Part shown: positions 36,898-46,081 of the stretch, one piece after another | Numbering within the stretch: position 1 is the stretch's first letter | Layout of the letters: each line of letters begins with the position of its first letter | Assembly (NCBI GenBank): GCA_027489245.1 | Contig: JAIYAC010000006.1 | Location: forward strand, 248,001-312,000 | Direction of reading: 5' to 3' | Source: Neisseriaceae bacterium | Lineage (GTDB): Bacteria > Pseudomonadota > Gammaproteobacteria > Burkholderiales > Chromobacteriaceae | Length of the DNA: 64,000 nt | The notes under the pieces: model-generated | Told to the model about the DNA's origin: nothing | What the model saw: only the letters and a program-made list of their open reading frames with translations | Database searches by the model: none | Made by a program: the position numbers and the translations under genes

Positions 36898-37237
36898 GGC
36901 CGCCTCCCCCTGCATCAAGCAGTGCAAACTGGACGATAGCCGCCGCTACTGCACCGGCTGCCTGCGTACGCTGGATGAAATCACCGGCTGGTCCAGCGCC
37001 AGCAATGCACAAAAGCAGGCCGCGCTGGATCGCATCGCCAGCCTGCGCCAGCCCCTGCCAGTGCGTAGCCTGGCCTGCCGCCAGTGTGGTACGGCGTTTA
37101 ACTGCGGCACGGGTGGCAGCCAAGGCGGCTGCTGGTGCGCCGACCTGCCACCCCTGGCCAGCCCCGCCGGTGCCAGCGGCGACTGCCTGTGCCCGGCCTG
37201 TCTGCACACAAGGGCAGCTGCACGCCAAGCCAGCTAA
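36890..37237 (+). CDS. DUF1289 domain fused to a cysteine-rich CWC domain
   Basis: The 115-residue protein has two cysteine modules. Residues 1-55 are a DUF1289 domain (SPCIKQCKLDDSRRYCTGCL, RTLDEITGWSSAS). Residues 62-105 match the Cys-rich CWC type (CRQCGTAFNCGTGGSQGGCWCADLPPL). Both probably bind metal. They usually occur as separate small proteins, so the fusion suggests a shared metal or redox role. It is translationally coupled to the HutD/Ves gene. Confidence 0.82.
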   Translation: MTEAASPCIKQCKLDDSRRYCTGCLRTLDEITGWSSASNAQKQAALDRIASLRQPLPVRSLACRQCGTAFNCGTGGSQGGCWCADLPPLASPAGASGDCLCPACLHTRAAARQAS

Positions 37238-37248
37238 AGCACATGCTG

Positions 37249-37297
37249 AAAAGCCCTGCGGCCAACCGGTACAAGGTTGGCCGCAGGGCTTTTGCTT
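37249..37297. terminator. Terminator built from an inverted pair of the GCGGCCAAC word
   Basis: AAAAGCCCTGCGGCCAACC-GGTACAA-GGTTGGCCGCAGGGCTTTT is a near-perfect 18-pair stem. Both arms are copies of TGCGGCCAACC, extended by GCCC/GGGC and flanked by A and T runs. It separates the convergent genes ending at 37237 and 37315 and can terminate both. Confidence 0.92.
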
Positions 37298-37314
37298 TGT
37301 TACGCCAGGCAGCG

Positions 37315-37995
37315 TTAGCGCAAGTGGCGGGTGAGGCTGCCGTCAAAGCCGCATTCGGCCAGCAGCCGCATTGGCTCGTCAGGGCGGGTTTCCACAAACA
37401 CCGACAAGGCGGCCACATCGGCCTGCAGCAAACCATCGAAATGCGCCGCCGCTGCGCGCTCGATGGCCGCTTGCAGCGCAGGCTCGCGGCTGAACCGCGC
37501 CAGCGTCAGGTGAAAGCAGAACTGGTCCAGTACATAGGGGTAGCCCCAGGCGGCGTGCAGTTCGGCTTCCCGCGGGCTCAGGCCGGGGCGGTCTGGCGCG
37601 GGTGCGCCCAGCGGCAGCAGCTGGCGCACGCAGCGCTCGGCCAGCGCGTCGATAGCCGCGCTATCGCCCGCCACGCGCAGCACGGTGGCGTCGCGCAGGG
37701 TGCCCACCTGCAGTGGCAAGGTAAACGGCGTGCAGCCCGCTGCCAGCGTGGCAACCTGTTGCAGCAGCTGCGCTTCGTCCACGCTAGCGGCCAGCCGGAA
37801 CGGGGCTTTCAAGGTGGCATGCCAGCCGTAATGCGCGGCGCGGCGCGTGAGCGGGGCCAGCCTGGCCAGCAGGCCGCCCGGCAGCGCGGGCGGCAGCAGT
37901 GCCGCGCCACGGGCGGCGTCCCAGCCCAGCCATTCGCTGCCGGCCCGCCACAGGGCGGTGCGCGGCGCAGGCGCGTAATAGACGGCGTAACGCAT
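37315..37995 (-). CDS. DUF1045 protein, 2H phosphoesterase-like
   Basis: The 226-residue protein begins MRYAVYYAPAPRTALWRAG and contains the two H-x-T/S motifs of the 2H phosphoesterase fold, HATLKAP and FHLTLAR. DUF1045 members are often linked to phosphonate metabolism (PhnO/PhnP neighbours), but no phn gene is here. The start at 37995 fits the family; the upstream ATG at 38022 adds nine unrelated residues. Confidence 0.85.
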   Translation of the reverse strand: MRYAVYYAPAPRTALWRAGSEWLGWDAARGAALLPPALPGGLLARLAPLTRRAAHYGWHATLKAPFRLAASVDEAQLLQQVATLAAGCTPFTLPLQVGTLRDATVLRVAGDSAAIDALAERCVRQLLPLGAPAPDRPGLSPREAELHAAWGYPYVLDQFCFHLTLARFSREPALQAAIERAAAAHFDGLLQADVAALSVFVETRPDEPMRLLAECGFDGSLTRHLR

Positions 37996-38060
37996 GGGTT
38001 CTTTCAAAAAAGCATCAAACAAGGGGCGTTACCCTACTCCAGCCAGTACCCCTGTGGCAA

Positions 38061-38098
38061 AAAAATGCGGCCAACCTTTGCGCCAGGTTGGCCGCATG
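38061..38098 (-). terminator. Terminator of the radical SAM gene, built from an inverted GCGGCCAAC pair
   Basis: Read on the minus strand, ATGCGGCCAACCT-GGCGCAA-AGGTTGGCCGCAT is followed by TTTTT. Both arms are full copies of the window-wide word, ending 17 bases after the gene. Confidence 0.92.
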
Positions 38099-38114
38099 CC
38101 CCGTACCGCTGCGG

Positions 38115-40034
38115 TTAACGCTGCGGATTCAGCGCCTTGCTGATGAAATGGCGCGGCACACGGCTGCGTGGCACGCGCATGTCGAACCACTCGCGCACGT
38201 CGGCGTCCAGGCCGATGCCGTGCATATAGTTGTACAGCGCCTTGTTCAGGCCACGGCCCAGGGTGTCGTGGTCGGTGCCGGTGGGGTCGATGAAACCCAC
38301 GTCGTTCTTGGCAAACGTTACCTCGGGCAGCGGGATCAGCTTGACGCCGTACTCGTCCGGGCTTTGCCCCACCGGCGAGTGCACGGTACAGGCAAAACGG
38401 TGGAAGAAGCCGCTCTGGATGCAGCCGTTTTCGAACAGCTGGCGCACGTACTCCAGCGCGTCCACCGTGTCTTGCACCGTTTGCGTGGGGAAGCCGTACA
38501 TCAGGTAGGCGTGCACCAGAATGCCGGCCTCGGTAAAGCCCTGCGTCACGCGTGCCACCTGCTCTACCGACACGCCTTTTTTCATCAACTTCAGCAGGCG
38601 GTCGGACGCCACCTCCAGCCCGCCGGAAATGGCAATGCAGCCGGATTCGGCCAGCAGCTGGCACAGCTCTGGGGTGAACGATTTTTCAAAGCGAATATTG
38701 CCCCACCACGAAATGGACACCTTGCGGCGCAGCAGCTCCTCGGCCAGCGCACGCAGCATCTTGGGTGGCGCGGCTTCGTCTACGAAGTGGAAGCCGGTCT
38801 GGCCGGTTTCGGCAATGATGGCCTCGATGCGGTCCACCAGCGTGGTGGCCGATGCGGTTTCGTAGCGCGAGATGTAGTCCAGCGTGACGTCGCAAAAGCT
38901 GCACTTTTTCCAGTAGCAGCCGTGCGCCACGGTCAGCTTGTTCCAGCGGCCATCGCTCCACAGCCGGTGCATGGGGTTGAGCATGTCCAGCAGCGACAGG
39001 TAGCGGTGAATCGGCAGGCCATCCCACGTGGGCGTGCCCACTTCCTCGAACGGGATGTCGGCTTCCATCATGTTGATGTAGCGCACCGTATCGCCTTCGC
39101 GCACATAGGTGCGCACCAGGCGGCTAACGCCGCGCTGGCCTTGCAGGTGTTCGATCAGCGCCAGCAGCGGCTTTTCGCCGTCGTCCAGCGTGACAAAATC
39201 AAAGTAATCGAACACGCGGGGCTCTTTCAACTCGCGCAGCTCGGTATTGGCAAAGCCGCCACCCAGCGCGGTGCGGATATGCGGCCAACGTGCCTTGATG
39301 GTTTGCGCAATGCGGAACGCGGCGTACACCGAGCCGGGGAACGGTACCGACAGCAGCACCAGGTCGGGCTGATGGCGCTCGACGGCTGCTACGGCCAGGG
39401 CGGCCAGCGTGTCGTCTACCAGCGTGGGCGGCGCGGCCAGGCCTGCCGCCAGCGGGTCGAAAGTGGGCTGGCTCATGGCCAGCGATTCGGCGTAGCGCAC
39501 GAACTCGAAGCGGCTATCGGCAGCGTCGCGCACCACGTCGGCCAGGTCGTTCAGATACAGCGTGGCCAGGTGGCGGGCGCGGTCGTAGCTACCCAGCGCG
39601 CCAAAGGCCCAGGCCAGCGGGTCGCCACCGTACGGGTCGTCCGGGTCGACGTAGTTTTCCAGCGCGGCAAAGCGCGCGCCTTCCGGCAACAGGCCACGGC
39701 TGCAGATGCGGTGCGCCAGCGTGCTGTCGCGGCCCTGCAGAAAGGCAATGACGCGGTCGATGGTGGCCAAGTACTGGTCGAAATTGTCGACAAAAAAGCG
39801 CACCTGCGCGCTACGTTTCTTGGGTGCGATGGCGTCGATGCGCTGGCGGATAGCCTGCAGCCCATCGGTAGAAAACAGCTGCAACACCAGCGCCAGCGCC
39901 AAGTCTTCCTGCACCGCCGTCACCCCGCGCGAGCGCAAAAAGCCGGTGATATAGGCGGTGGACGGGTAAGGCGTATTCAGCTGCGTCATCGGCGGGATCA
40001 GCGATAACACGCGCACACTGGCGATCTGGGACAT
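38115..40034 (-). CDS. B12-binding-type radical SAM protein of unknown substrate
   Basis: The 639-residue protein has an N-terminal region with a B12-binding-like Rossmann part (about 205-300; DLVLLSVPFPGSVYAAF, ALGGGFANTEL). A radical SAM barrel with an elongator-type core follows. The cluster cysteines are C373, C378 and C381 in GCYWKKCSFCD, spaced Cx4Cx2C and not the common Cx3Cx2C. The C-terminal part has LMYGFPTQTVQDTVDALEY. The DxHxxG cobalamin motif is not seen. Start ATG 40034 matches the MSQIASVRVLSLIPP opening. No substrate clue lies next to it. Confidence 0.85.
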   Translation of the reverse strand: MSQIASVRVLSLIPPMTQLNTPYPSTAYITGFLRSRGVTAVQEDLALALVLQLFSTDGLQAIRQRIDAIAPKKRSAQVRFFVDNFDQYLATIDRVIAFLQGRDSTLAHRICSRGLLPEGARFAALENYVDPDDPYGGDPLAWAFGALGSYDRARHLATLYLNDLADVVRDAADSRFEFVRYAESLAMSQPTFDPLAAGLAAPPTLVDDTLAALAVAAVERHQPDLVLLSVPFPGSVYAAFRIAQTIKARWPHIRTALGGGFANTELRELKEPRVFDYFDFVTLDDGEKPLLALIEHLQGQRGVSRLVRTYVREGDTVRYINMMEADIPFEEVGTPTWDGLPIHRYLSLLDMLNPMHRLWSDGRWNKLTVAHGCYWKKCSFCDVTLDYISRYETASATTLVDRIEAIIAETGQTGFHFVDEAAPPKMLRALAEELLRRKVSISWWGNIRFEKSFTPELCQLLAESGCIAISGGLEVASDRLLKLMKKGVSVEQVARVTQGFTEAGILVHAYLMYGFPTQTVQDTVDALEYVRQLFENGCIQSGFFHRFACTVHSPVGQSPDEYGVKLIPLPEVTFAKNDVGFIDPTGTDHDTLGRGLNKALYNYMHGIGLDADVREWFDMRVPRSRVPRHFISKALNPQR

Positions 40035-40180
40035 GGCGGGCTTCCGGTAACAAACGAAGGCGGGCAGCCATGGCTGCCCGCAAAAACTGGCGCGATTGTC
40101 GCATGTTTTGGCCACTTGCGGGCGCATGCGGCCACTGCGGTATCATGGCCACCCCAAGGTCTTCTCTGATCCGACACGCC

Positions 40181-40552
40181 ATGCCCCACCTTTATCTGGA
40201 ATACAGCGACAACCTGGCCGGCTTCGACGCCGCTACCGCCCTGCAGCAAGCCAACCTGGCACTGGAAACCAGCGGCCAGTTCAGCGAAATCGACATCAAA
40301 AGCCGCGCCTACGCCGTCAGCTGCTATCAGGTAGGCACCGCCCGCCAGCCGCAGCGCGCCTTCATCCACGCCCGGCTAGCCATACTGGAAGGCCGCAGCG
40401 AGGCGGTACAGCAAGCCTTGGCACAAAAGGTGCTGGACGCGCTGCTGGTGCACTGCCCCGCCGACCCGGCGCTGGACGTGCAGGTGTCGTGCGAGATCCA
40501 GCAGATCGCCCGTGCCAGCTACGCCAAGCAACACCGCCTGGCGCAGGGCTAA
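40181..40552 (+). CDS. 5-carboxymethyl-2-hydroxymuconate isomerase-like tautomerase
   Basis: The 123-residue protein starts MPHLYLEYSDNLAG; Pro2 after Met removal is the catalytic base in the tautomerase fold. It contains SRAYAVSCYQVG and FIHARLAILEGRS, as in HpaF/CHMI. CHMI acts in homoprotocatechuate breakdown, but no other hpa gene is in the window, so the substrate may differ. Confidence 0.88.
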   Translation: MPHLYLEYSDNLAGFDAATALQQANLALETSGQFSEIDIKSRAYAVSCYQVGTARQPQRAFIHARLAILEGRSEAVQQALAQKVLDALLVHCPADPALDVQVSCEIQQIARASYAKQHRLAQG

Positions 40553-40603
40553 CGCACGCCAGGCCAGCATTAACCGCGCCCGCCACCGCCAATGGAGCCC
40601 GCC

Positions 40604-41701
40604 ATGTATCGCCACGCCCTGCCCTTGCTCGCCCTGCCGCTACTGGCTCACGCCCAGACACCCGCGGTACGCAGCGAGGTGCTGAACAACAGCCTGCACC
40701 ACCCGTGGGCGCTGGCGTTTATCGACCAGGGCCGCATGCTGGTGAGCGAGCGGCGCGGCCAACTCTGGCTGCTGGACGCCAGCGGCCGCAGCGTCGCCCG
40801 GGTAGCAGGCGTACCGGCGGTGGATGCCGGTGGCCAGGGCGGGCTGCTGGACGTGGTGGCCGACCGCCGCTTTGCCGACAACCGTCAGCTGTACTTCTGC
40901 TACAGCGAGGCCGGCGACGGCGGCAACCGCACGGCGCTGGCGCGTGCGCGGCTCAGCCCCGACGGCCAACAGTTACAGGATGTTGCGGTGATCTTCCGCC
41001 AGCAGCCGGCAGTAGCCAGCCGCCTGCACTTTGGCTGCCGCATCGTGCAGCAAACCGACAGCACGCTGTGGCTTACCCTGGGCGAACGCTTCAGCCGCAT
41101 GCAGGACGCGCAGCGGCTGGACAATACGCTGGGCAAGGTGGTGCGGCTGCGCCCCGACGGCAGCATCCCGCCGGACAACCCCTACGTTGGCCGCAGTGAC
41201 GCGCTGCCTGCCATCTGGAGCCTGGGCCACCGCAACCCGCAGGGCGCCACGCTGGGCCCGGATGGCCAGCTGTGGCTGGTAGAGCACGGGCCGCAAGGCG
41301 GCGACGAGCTGAACCGCCCGGCAGCCAGCAGCAACCAGGGCTGGCCGGTGATCAGCTACGGCCAGCAGTATGGTGGCGGCCCGATCGGTGCCGGCCTCGC
41401 CCGCCAGGATGGCATGGCGCAGCCGCTGCACTACTGGGTGCCGTCCATCGCGCCCTCCGGCCTGGCGTGGCTGACTAGTGCCCGTTACGGCAAAACATGG
41501 CAAGGCAGCCTGTTTACCGGCTCGCTGAAATTCGGCTACCTGGCGCGGCTAACGCTGCAAGAGCAGCGCGTGGTGGCGGAAGAAAAACTGGCAGTAAGCG
41601 ACGGCCAGCGCGTGCGCGACGTACGCCAGGGGCCGGACGGCCTGCTCTACCTGCTGACCGACGCGCCGCAAGGCCGCTTGCTGCGCCTGCTGCCACGCTA
41701 G
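40604..41701 (+). CDS. Periplasmic PQQ-type sugar dehydrogenase (YliI-like)
   Basis: The 365-residue protein has a signal peptide (MYRHALPLLALPLLAHAQ) and a six-bladed beta-propeller with NNSLHHPWALAFI, LTLGERFSRMQ, SLGHRNPQGATLGPDGQLWLVEHGPQGGDELN split across blades, and WVPSIAPSGLAWLT. These match the soluble aldose dehydrogenase (Asd/YliI) family that uses PQQ. ATG 40604 follows GGAGCCCGCC. A copy of the window-wide word follows the stop by only seven bases (41710). Confidence 0.88.
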   Translation: MYRHALPLLALPLLAHAQTPAVRSEVLNNSLHHPWALAFIDQGRMLVSERRGQLWLLDASGRSVARVAGVPAVDAGGQGGLLDVVADRRFADNRQLYFCYSEAGDGGNRTALARARLSPDGQQLQDVAVIFRQQPAVASRLHFGCRIVQQTDSTLWLTLGERFSRMQDAQRLDNTLGKVVRLRPDGSIPPDNPYVGRSDALPAIWSLGHRNPQGATLGPDGQLWLVEHGPQGGDELNRPAASSNQGWPVISYGQQYGGGPIGAGLARQDGMAQPLHYWVPSIAPSGLAWLTSARYGKTWQGSLFTGSLKFGYLARLTLQEQRVVAEEKLAVSDGQRVRDVRQGPDGLLYLLTDAPQGRLLRLLPR

Positions 41702-41888
41702 GCCTGCTTGCGGCCAACCTGGCCCGGCGCTATCATGCCCGCCGGGTCTGCAGTTCACCCAGGCGTCGCCGGTACCGTTACCACGCTAAACCTGCTGTTT
41801 TACCTTCATGCTTGGCTCGAACCCGTGCCAGGCCGCAACGGCGACCAGCGGCAGTCTTCCGACTTCGGCACGCAGACAGGATTCGACC

Positions 41889-42434
41889 ATGTCTCGTACG
41901 CTTCACCCCTTTTACAGCCCCGACATTTCCGCCCTCGCGCGCTCGCTCAAACAGCAATGGGCCGCCAGCGACGGTACGCCCGGCCACCTGCAGCTGCTGA
42001 ACATGCTGGCGCGCGCCAGCGGCTACCATAATTTCCAGCACTGGCTGGCTGCTGCGCCCACCGCCACCGCGCCCGACACGACGCGGCCAACGGTACGGCA
42101 GCACGACGCCCTGACCCAGCGCCTGCTGCGCCACTTTGACGCGCAAGGCATGATGCAACGCTGGCCAAAGAAATACAGCGAGCAGCAGCCATGCCTGTGG
42201 GCGATCTGGCCGCAGCTGCCAGGGCGTGGCCGCCACGGCGAGGCGGTGATCAACGACGTGCTGCGCCAGGCGCAGGCTTTTGGCGACCACGTGCTGCTGC
42301 GCCGCGAGCTGGTGAACCACGGCCTGCTGGCCCGCACGCCGGACTGCCGCGTCTACTGGCGGCTGGACCACGTGGTGCCGGCCGGGCTGCAGCCCCTGGT
42401 GGCCGAAGTGAACCGCCGCCGGCAAGCTGGCTGA
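41889..42434 (+). CDS. DUF2087 domain protein
   Basis: The 181-residue protein has an N-terminal region (HPFYSPDISALARSLKQQW, ASGYHNFQHWLAA) seen in bacterial glyoxalase-related or toxin-associated proteins. Its C-terminal DUF2087 domain has the pattern LLRHFDAQGMMQRWPKKYSE, INDVLRQAQAFGDHVLLRRE and LLARTPDCRVYWR. DUF2087 resembles a winged helix and often follows regulator domains. ATG 41889 has no good ribosome site, so the start is uncertain. Confidence 0.7.
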   Translation: MSRTLHPFYSPDISALARSLKQQWAASDGTPGHLQLLNMLARASGYHNFQHWLAAAPTATAPDTTRPTVRQHDALTQRLLRHFDAQGMMQRWPKKYSEQQPCLWAIWPQLPGRGRHGEAVINDVLRQAQAFGDHVLLRRELVNHGLLARTPDCRVYWRLDHVVPAGLQPLVAEVNRRRQAG

Positions 42435-42453
42435 TTGCCCGCCTTCGCCAACG

Positions 42454-42486
42454 AAAAAGCCCTGCCATACGCGGCAGGGCTTTTTT
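42454..42486. terminator. Terminator between DUF2087 and udp genes
   Basis: AAAAAGCCCTGCC-ATACG-CGGCAGGGCTTTTTT is a near-perfect stem with A and T runs on both sides, serving both convergent genes. Confidence 0.92.
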
Positions 42487-42520
42487 GCAGCAGCAGCCAG
42501 GGTTGGCCGCAGTACGGGGC

Positions 42521-43294
42521 TTACACCAGCTGGCGTGCAGCAGCGATGACAATATCCACCGCCGTGGTTTCCGACGCCTTGATCTGCGTGGCATCGGGGA
42601 TTTCCTGCTGCGTACGGTTTACCAGCACGCCCGCCACCATACCGGCGCGCAGGCCCATGGTGGCGCACATGGTCAGCAGCGTGGCCGATTCCATTTCGTA
42701 GTTCATCACGCCCATGGCCTGCCACTCTTTCATGCTGCCGGCAAACTGCTGCACCACGCGACCGCTGTAGGTGTCGTAGCGCTCCTGCCCCGGGTAGAAG
42801 GTGTCGGACGAGGCGGTAATGCCCACGTGCACGGCCTGGCCGGCTTCGCGTGCGGCGCTCACCAGCGCGGTGGTGCAGGCAAAATCGGCCACGGCCGGGT
42901 AGGCCAGCGGCGCAAAGTGCTGGCTGGCGCCGTCCAGGCGTACCGCGCCGGTGGTCACCAGCACATCGCCTACATTGATATGCGGCTGGATGGCGCCGGT
43001 GGTGCCCACGCGCAGGAAGGTACGCACGCCCAGCTGCGCTAGCTCTTCCACCGCAATGGACGTGGACGGGCCGCCGATACCGGTGGAACACACCACGATC
43101 GGCTTGCCGTCGATATAGGCCAGCCAGGTGGTGAATTCGCGCTGGGTAGACAGGTGGCGCGGGTTGTCGAGCTTGCGGGCGATGCGTTCTACGCGTGCCG
43201 GGTCGCCCGGAATAATGGCCAGGGTAGCGCCCTCGAGCTGGGCGCGGGTCAGGCCCAGATGGAATACATCGGATGGGGTATCGCCGTGGGACAC
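42521..43294 (-). CDS. udp: Uridine phosphorylase
   Basis: The 257-residue protein aligns by eye with E. coli Udp: [32 protein letters not shown] (phosphate loop), [23 protein letters not shown] and [13 protein letters not shown] (nucleoside-binding Met-Glu-Met). It splits uridine into uracil and ribose-1-phosphate. The start is GTG 43294, preceded by GAGAGGAGACCCC. With tdk and the deaminase further along, this is part of scattered nucleoside salvage. Confidence 0.94.
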   Translation of the reverse strand: MSHGDTPSDVFHLGLTRAQLEGATLAIIPGDPARVERIARKLDNPRHLSTQREFTTWLAYIDGKPIVVCSTGIGGPSTSIAVEELAQLGVRTFLRVGTTGAIQPHINVGDVLVTTGAVRLDGASQHFAPLAYPAVADFACTTALVSAAREAGQAVHVGITASSDTFYPGQERYDTYSGRVVQQFAGSMKEWQAMGVMNYEMESATLLTMCATMGLRAGMVAGVLVNRTQQEIPDATQIKASETTAVDIVIAAARQLV

Positions 43295-43522
43295 GGGGTC
43301 TCCTCTCGTGAAAATGTGGCGCCCGCCGCAGCAAAACGGCATACGGCGGCAGGCCAGAAACAAAAAGCGTCATACCCGGCGGGCGGGTATGACGTGATGG
43401 CTCTTTTTACCTGAAGTTGGCCGCAAATTGAAGCGCTTTTTATCGGCTGACACCTTTCAGCCACAGCCTGCCGGCCAGCACGGCCACGCTGCGGCCAACG
43501 TTGCACTATAGCCGTTGGCAAT

Positions 43523-43559
43523 AAAAAAAACGCCCCGGGTCACAAGACCACAGGGCGCC
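43523..43559 (-). terminator. Terminator after ahpF
   Basis: On the minus strand GGCGCCCTGTGGTC-TTGT-GACCCGGGGCG is followed by TTTTTTTT. The stem has one or two mismatches. It lies 26 bases after the ahpF stop. Confidence 0.8.
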
Positions 43560-43584
43560 CAAGGAGGCTTGATTCGGTACGGGC

Positions 43585-45159
43585 TCAGGCAGCCGGTGAG
43601 CTGCTGCGGATCAGGTGGTCAAACGCACCCAGCGCGGCTTTGGCACCCTCGCCCATGGCGATGATGATTTGCTTGTACGGCACGTCGGTCACGTCGCCGG
43701 CGGCAAACACGCCTGCCACACTGGTGTCCTGGTGGCGGCCGGTGATGATCTCGCCACGGCTGCTCAGCTCGATGGTGCCTTTGAGCCAGTCGGTATTGGG
43801 CAGCAGGCCGATCTGCACAAAGATGCCTTCCAGCGCGATATGGCGTGCCTCGCCGCTGACGCGGTCGGTGTAGGCCAGGCCGTTGACCTTGCTGCCGTCA
43901 CCGGTGACTTCGGTAGTCTGCGCCTGCAGGATGACGGTGACGTTGGGCAGGCTGCGCAGCTTGTTTTGCAGCACGGCGTCGGCGCGCATGGCGTCACCGA
44001 ACTCCAGCAAGGTAACGTGCGACACGATACCGGCCAGGTCGATCGCGGCTTCCACGCCGGAGTTGCCGCCACCAATCACTGCCACGCGCTTGCCTTTGAA
44101 CAGCGGGCCATCGCAGTGCGGGCAGTAGGCCACGCCCTTGTTGCGGTAGGTTTGCTCGCCCGGCACGTTCATTTCGCGCCAGCGCGCACCGGTGGCAATA
44201 ATCACCGACTTGGCTTTCAGCGTGGCACCGCTTTGCAGCTGTACTTCGGTCAGGCCGCTGGCACTTTCGCTGGCGGCAATCAGCTTGCTGGCACGCTGCA
44301 GGTTCATCACATCAACGTCGTATTCTTTGACGTGCTGCTCCAGCGCCATGGCCAGCTTGGGGCCTTCGGTTTCTTTGACTGAAATGAAGTTTTCGATGCC
44401 CATGGTGTCCAGCACCTGGCCGCCAAAACGCTCGGCGACCACGCCGGTACGGATGCCTTTACGGGCGGTGTAGATGGCGGCTGCTGCGCCAGCCGGGCCA
44501 CCACCTACGACCAACACGTCGAAGGCGTCTTTCTGCGCCAGTTTTTCGGCGTCGCGGGCGGCGGCACCGGTATCGAGCTTGGCTACGATTTCTTCCACCC
44601 CCATGCGGCCCTGGCCGAATACTTCACCGTTCAGGTACACGGTAGGTACCGACATGATCTGGCGGTCGGCAACCTCGGCCTGGAACAGCGCACCGTCCAC
44701 CATGGTGTGGCGGATGGCCGGGTTCAGCACGGCCATCAGGTTCAACGCCTGAACCACGTCCGGGCAGTTCTGGCACGACAGCGAGATATAGGTTTCAAAG
44801 GTGAACTCGCCCTGCAGGTCTTTTACCTGCTGAATCAGCTCCTGGCCCGCTTTGGACGGGTGGCCACCTACCTGCAGCAGCGCCAGCACCAGCGAGGTGA
44901 ACTCGTGGCCCATCGGCACGCCAGCAAACTGTACACGCGGCGCGGCGTCGCCAGGGCGGGCAATGGTGAACGACGGTTTGCGGCTGTCCTGGCCATCGAA
45001 ACGGGCGCTGACTTTGTCGGACAGGCTGGCGATATCGGCCAGCAGGCCGCGTACTTCTTCGTCTTTGGCGCCACTGCCCAGGCTGGCTACCAGCTCGATA
45101 GGGTGTTGCAGGTTGGCGAGATAAGCTTGCAGTTGGGTCTTGATATTGTTGTCCAGCAT
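43585..45159 (-). CDS. ahpF: Alkyl hydroperoxide reductase subunit F (NADH-peroxiredoxin reductase)
   Basis: The 524-residue flavoprotein has an N-terminal double thioredoxin-like domain with C129/C132 (SCQNCPDVV). The FAD site is [14 protein letters not shown], the catalytic pair is C346/C349 (YCPHCDGP) and the NAD site is [12 protein letters not shown]. It passes electrons from NADH to AhpC. ATG 45159 gives the family N-terminus; the preceding 26 open codons are not conserved. It lies 178 bases downstream of ahpC. Confidence 0.96.
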   Translation of the reverse strand: MLDNNIKTQLQAYLANLQHPIELVASLGSGAKDEEVRGLLADIASLSDKVSARFDGQDSRKPSFTIARPGDAAPRVQFAGVPMGHEFTSLVLALLQVGGHPSKAGQELIQQVKDLQGEFTFETYISLSCQNCPDVVQALNLMAVLNPAIRHTMVDGALFQAEVADRQIMSVPTVYLNGEVFGQGRMGVEEIVAKLDTGAAARDAEKLAQKDAFDVLVVGGGPAGAAAAIYTARKGIRTGVVAERFGGQVLDTMGIENFISVKETEGPKLAMALEQHVKEYDVDVMNLQRASKLIAASESASGLTEVQLQSGATLKAKSVIIATGARWREMNVPGEQTYRNKGVAYCPHCDGPLFKGKRVAVIGGGNSGVEAAIDLAGIVSHVTLLEFGDAMRADAVLQNKLRSLPNVTVILQAQTTEVTGDGSKVNGLAYTDRVSGEARHIALEGIFVQIGLLPNTDWLKGTIELSSRGEIITGRHQDTSVAGVFAAGDVTDVPYKQIIIAMGEGAKAALGAFDHLIRSSSPAA

Positions 45160-45258
45160 GGTGTGCTCCTTGGTAACGGGTACCCGGGAAAGCGGCATCA
45201 GGGCCAGGGTTGGCCGCAAGGCCGCTTTCCGGGGCACCCGGCATAAATGTCGGGTGGG

Positions 45259-45294
45259 GACGAGGCTAGCCGGGAGAGGCCGGCCAACCTCGTC
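45259..45294 (-). promoter_or_regulatory. Intercistronic hairpin between ahpC and ahpF
   Basis: GACGAGG-CTAGCCGG and CCGGCCA-ACCTCGTC form a long imperfect stem closed by a short AGAG-type loop, with no T-run. A hairpin here can protect the 3' end of an ahpC-only transcript or attenuate ahpF, which would give more AhpC than AhpF. The structure is seen; the role is inferred. Confidence 0.5.
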
Positions 45295-45337
45295 AAGGTG
45301 CCGTGCTGTCAGCCCGGGGCTGCAGCCTGGCGGTAAA

Positions 45338-45901
45338 TCAGATCTTGCCTACCAGGTCCAGCGACGGGGCCAGGGTGGCATCGCCTTCTTGCCATTTGGC
45401 CGGGCACACTTCACCCGGGTGGGCGGCTACGTACTGGGCGGCTTTCACTTTGCGCAGCAGCTCGGCTGCGTCGCGGCCCACGCCACCGGCGTTGATTTCC
45501 ACGATCTGGATCTTGCCTTCCGGGTCGATCACGAAGGTACCGCGGTCGGCCAGGCCGGCTTCTTCGATCAGCACGCCAAAGTTGCGGGAGATCAGGTGAG
45601 TCGGGTCAGCCAGCATCGGGTACTGGATTTTCTTGATGGTGTCGGACGTGTCGTGCCACGCCTTGTGGGTGAAGTGGGTGTCGGTGGATACCGAGTAGAT
45701 TTCCACGCCCAGCTTCTGGAATTCCGGGTACAGGTCAGCCAGGTCGCCCAGCTCGGTCGGGCACACAAAGGTGAAGTCAGCCGGGTAGAAGAACACGACG
45801 GACCATTTGCCCAGCAGGGTCTGGTCAGTTACGTCGATGAACTGGCCATTGTGGAAGGCTTTGCTGGCAAACGGTTTGATCTGGCTATTGATGATGGACA
45901 T
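45338..45901 (-). CDS. ahpC: Alkyl hydroperoxide reductase subunit C (2-Cys peroxiredoxin)
   Basis: The 187-residue protein has the peroxidatic C47 in DFTFVCPTE and the resolving C166 in [10 protein letters not shown], with the [10 protein letters not shown] segment between them. It reduces hydrogen peroxide and organic peroxides and is recycled by AhpF. ATG 45901 follows AAGGAGCCCGAT; the 20-codon upstream extension is rejected. Confidence 0.97.
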   Translation of the reverse strand: MSIINSQIKPFASKAFHNGQFIDVTDQTLLGKWSVVFFYPADFTFVCPTELGDLADLYPEFQKLGVEIYSVSTDTHFTHKAWHDTSDTIKKIQYPMLADPTHLISRNFGVLIEEAGLADRGTFVIDPEGKIQIVEINAGGVGRDAAELLRKVKAAQYVAAHPGEVCPAKWQEGDATLAPSLDLVGKI

Positions 45902-46081
45902 ATCGGGCTCCTTGGTTGCAGTGGTGTCGTTGTCGACAGGTGCCATCATGCCGCAACCCAATAGCCAAATCCAATTGAATGATTTTCTCGGATAGTTAGA
46001 TTTTTTTTATCGCCATTTTTGGTCTCGGCAACCATGGTTTGGCGCTACCTGCCTCTCACCTGCAACTTGTACGGGACTACC

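Noticed and set aside
45901-46010. Possible OxyR site upstream of ahpC (two ATAG elements)
   Set aside because: The elements are 31 bases apart, not the helical spacing expected for OxyR half-sites, and the inner parts do not match.
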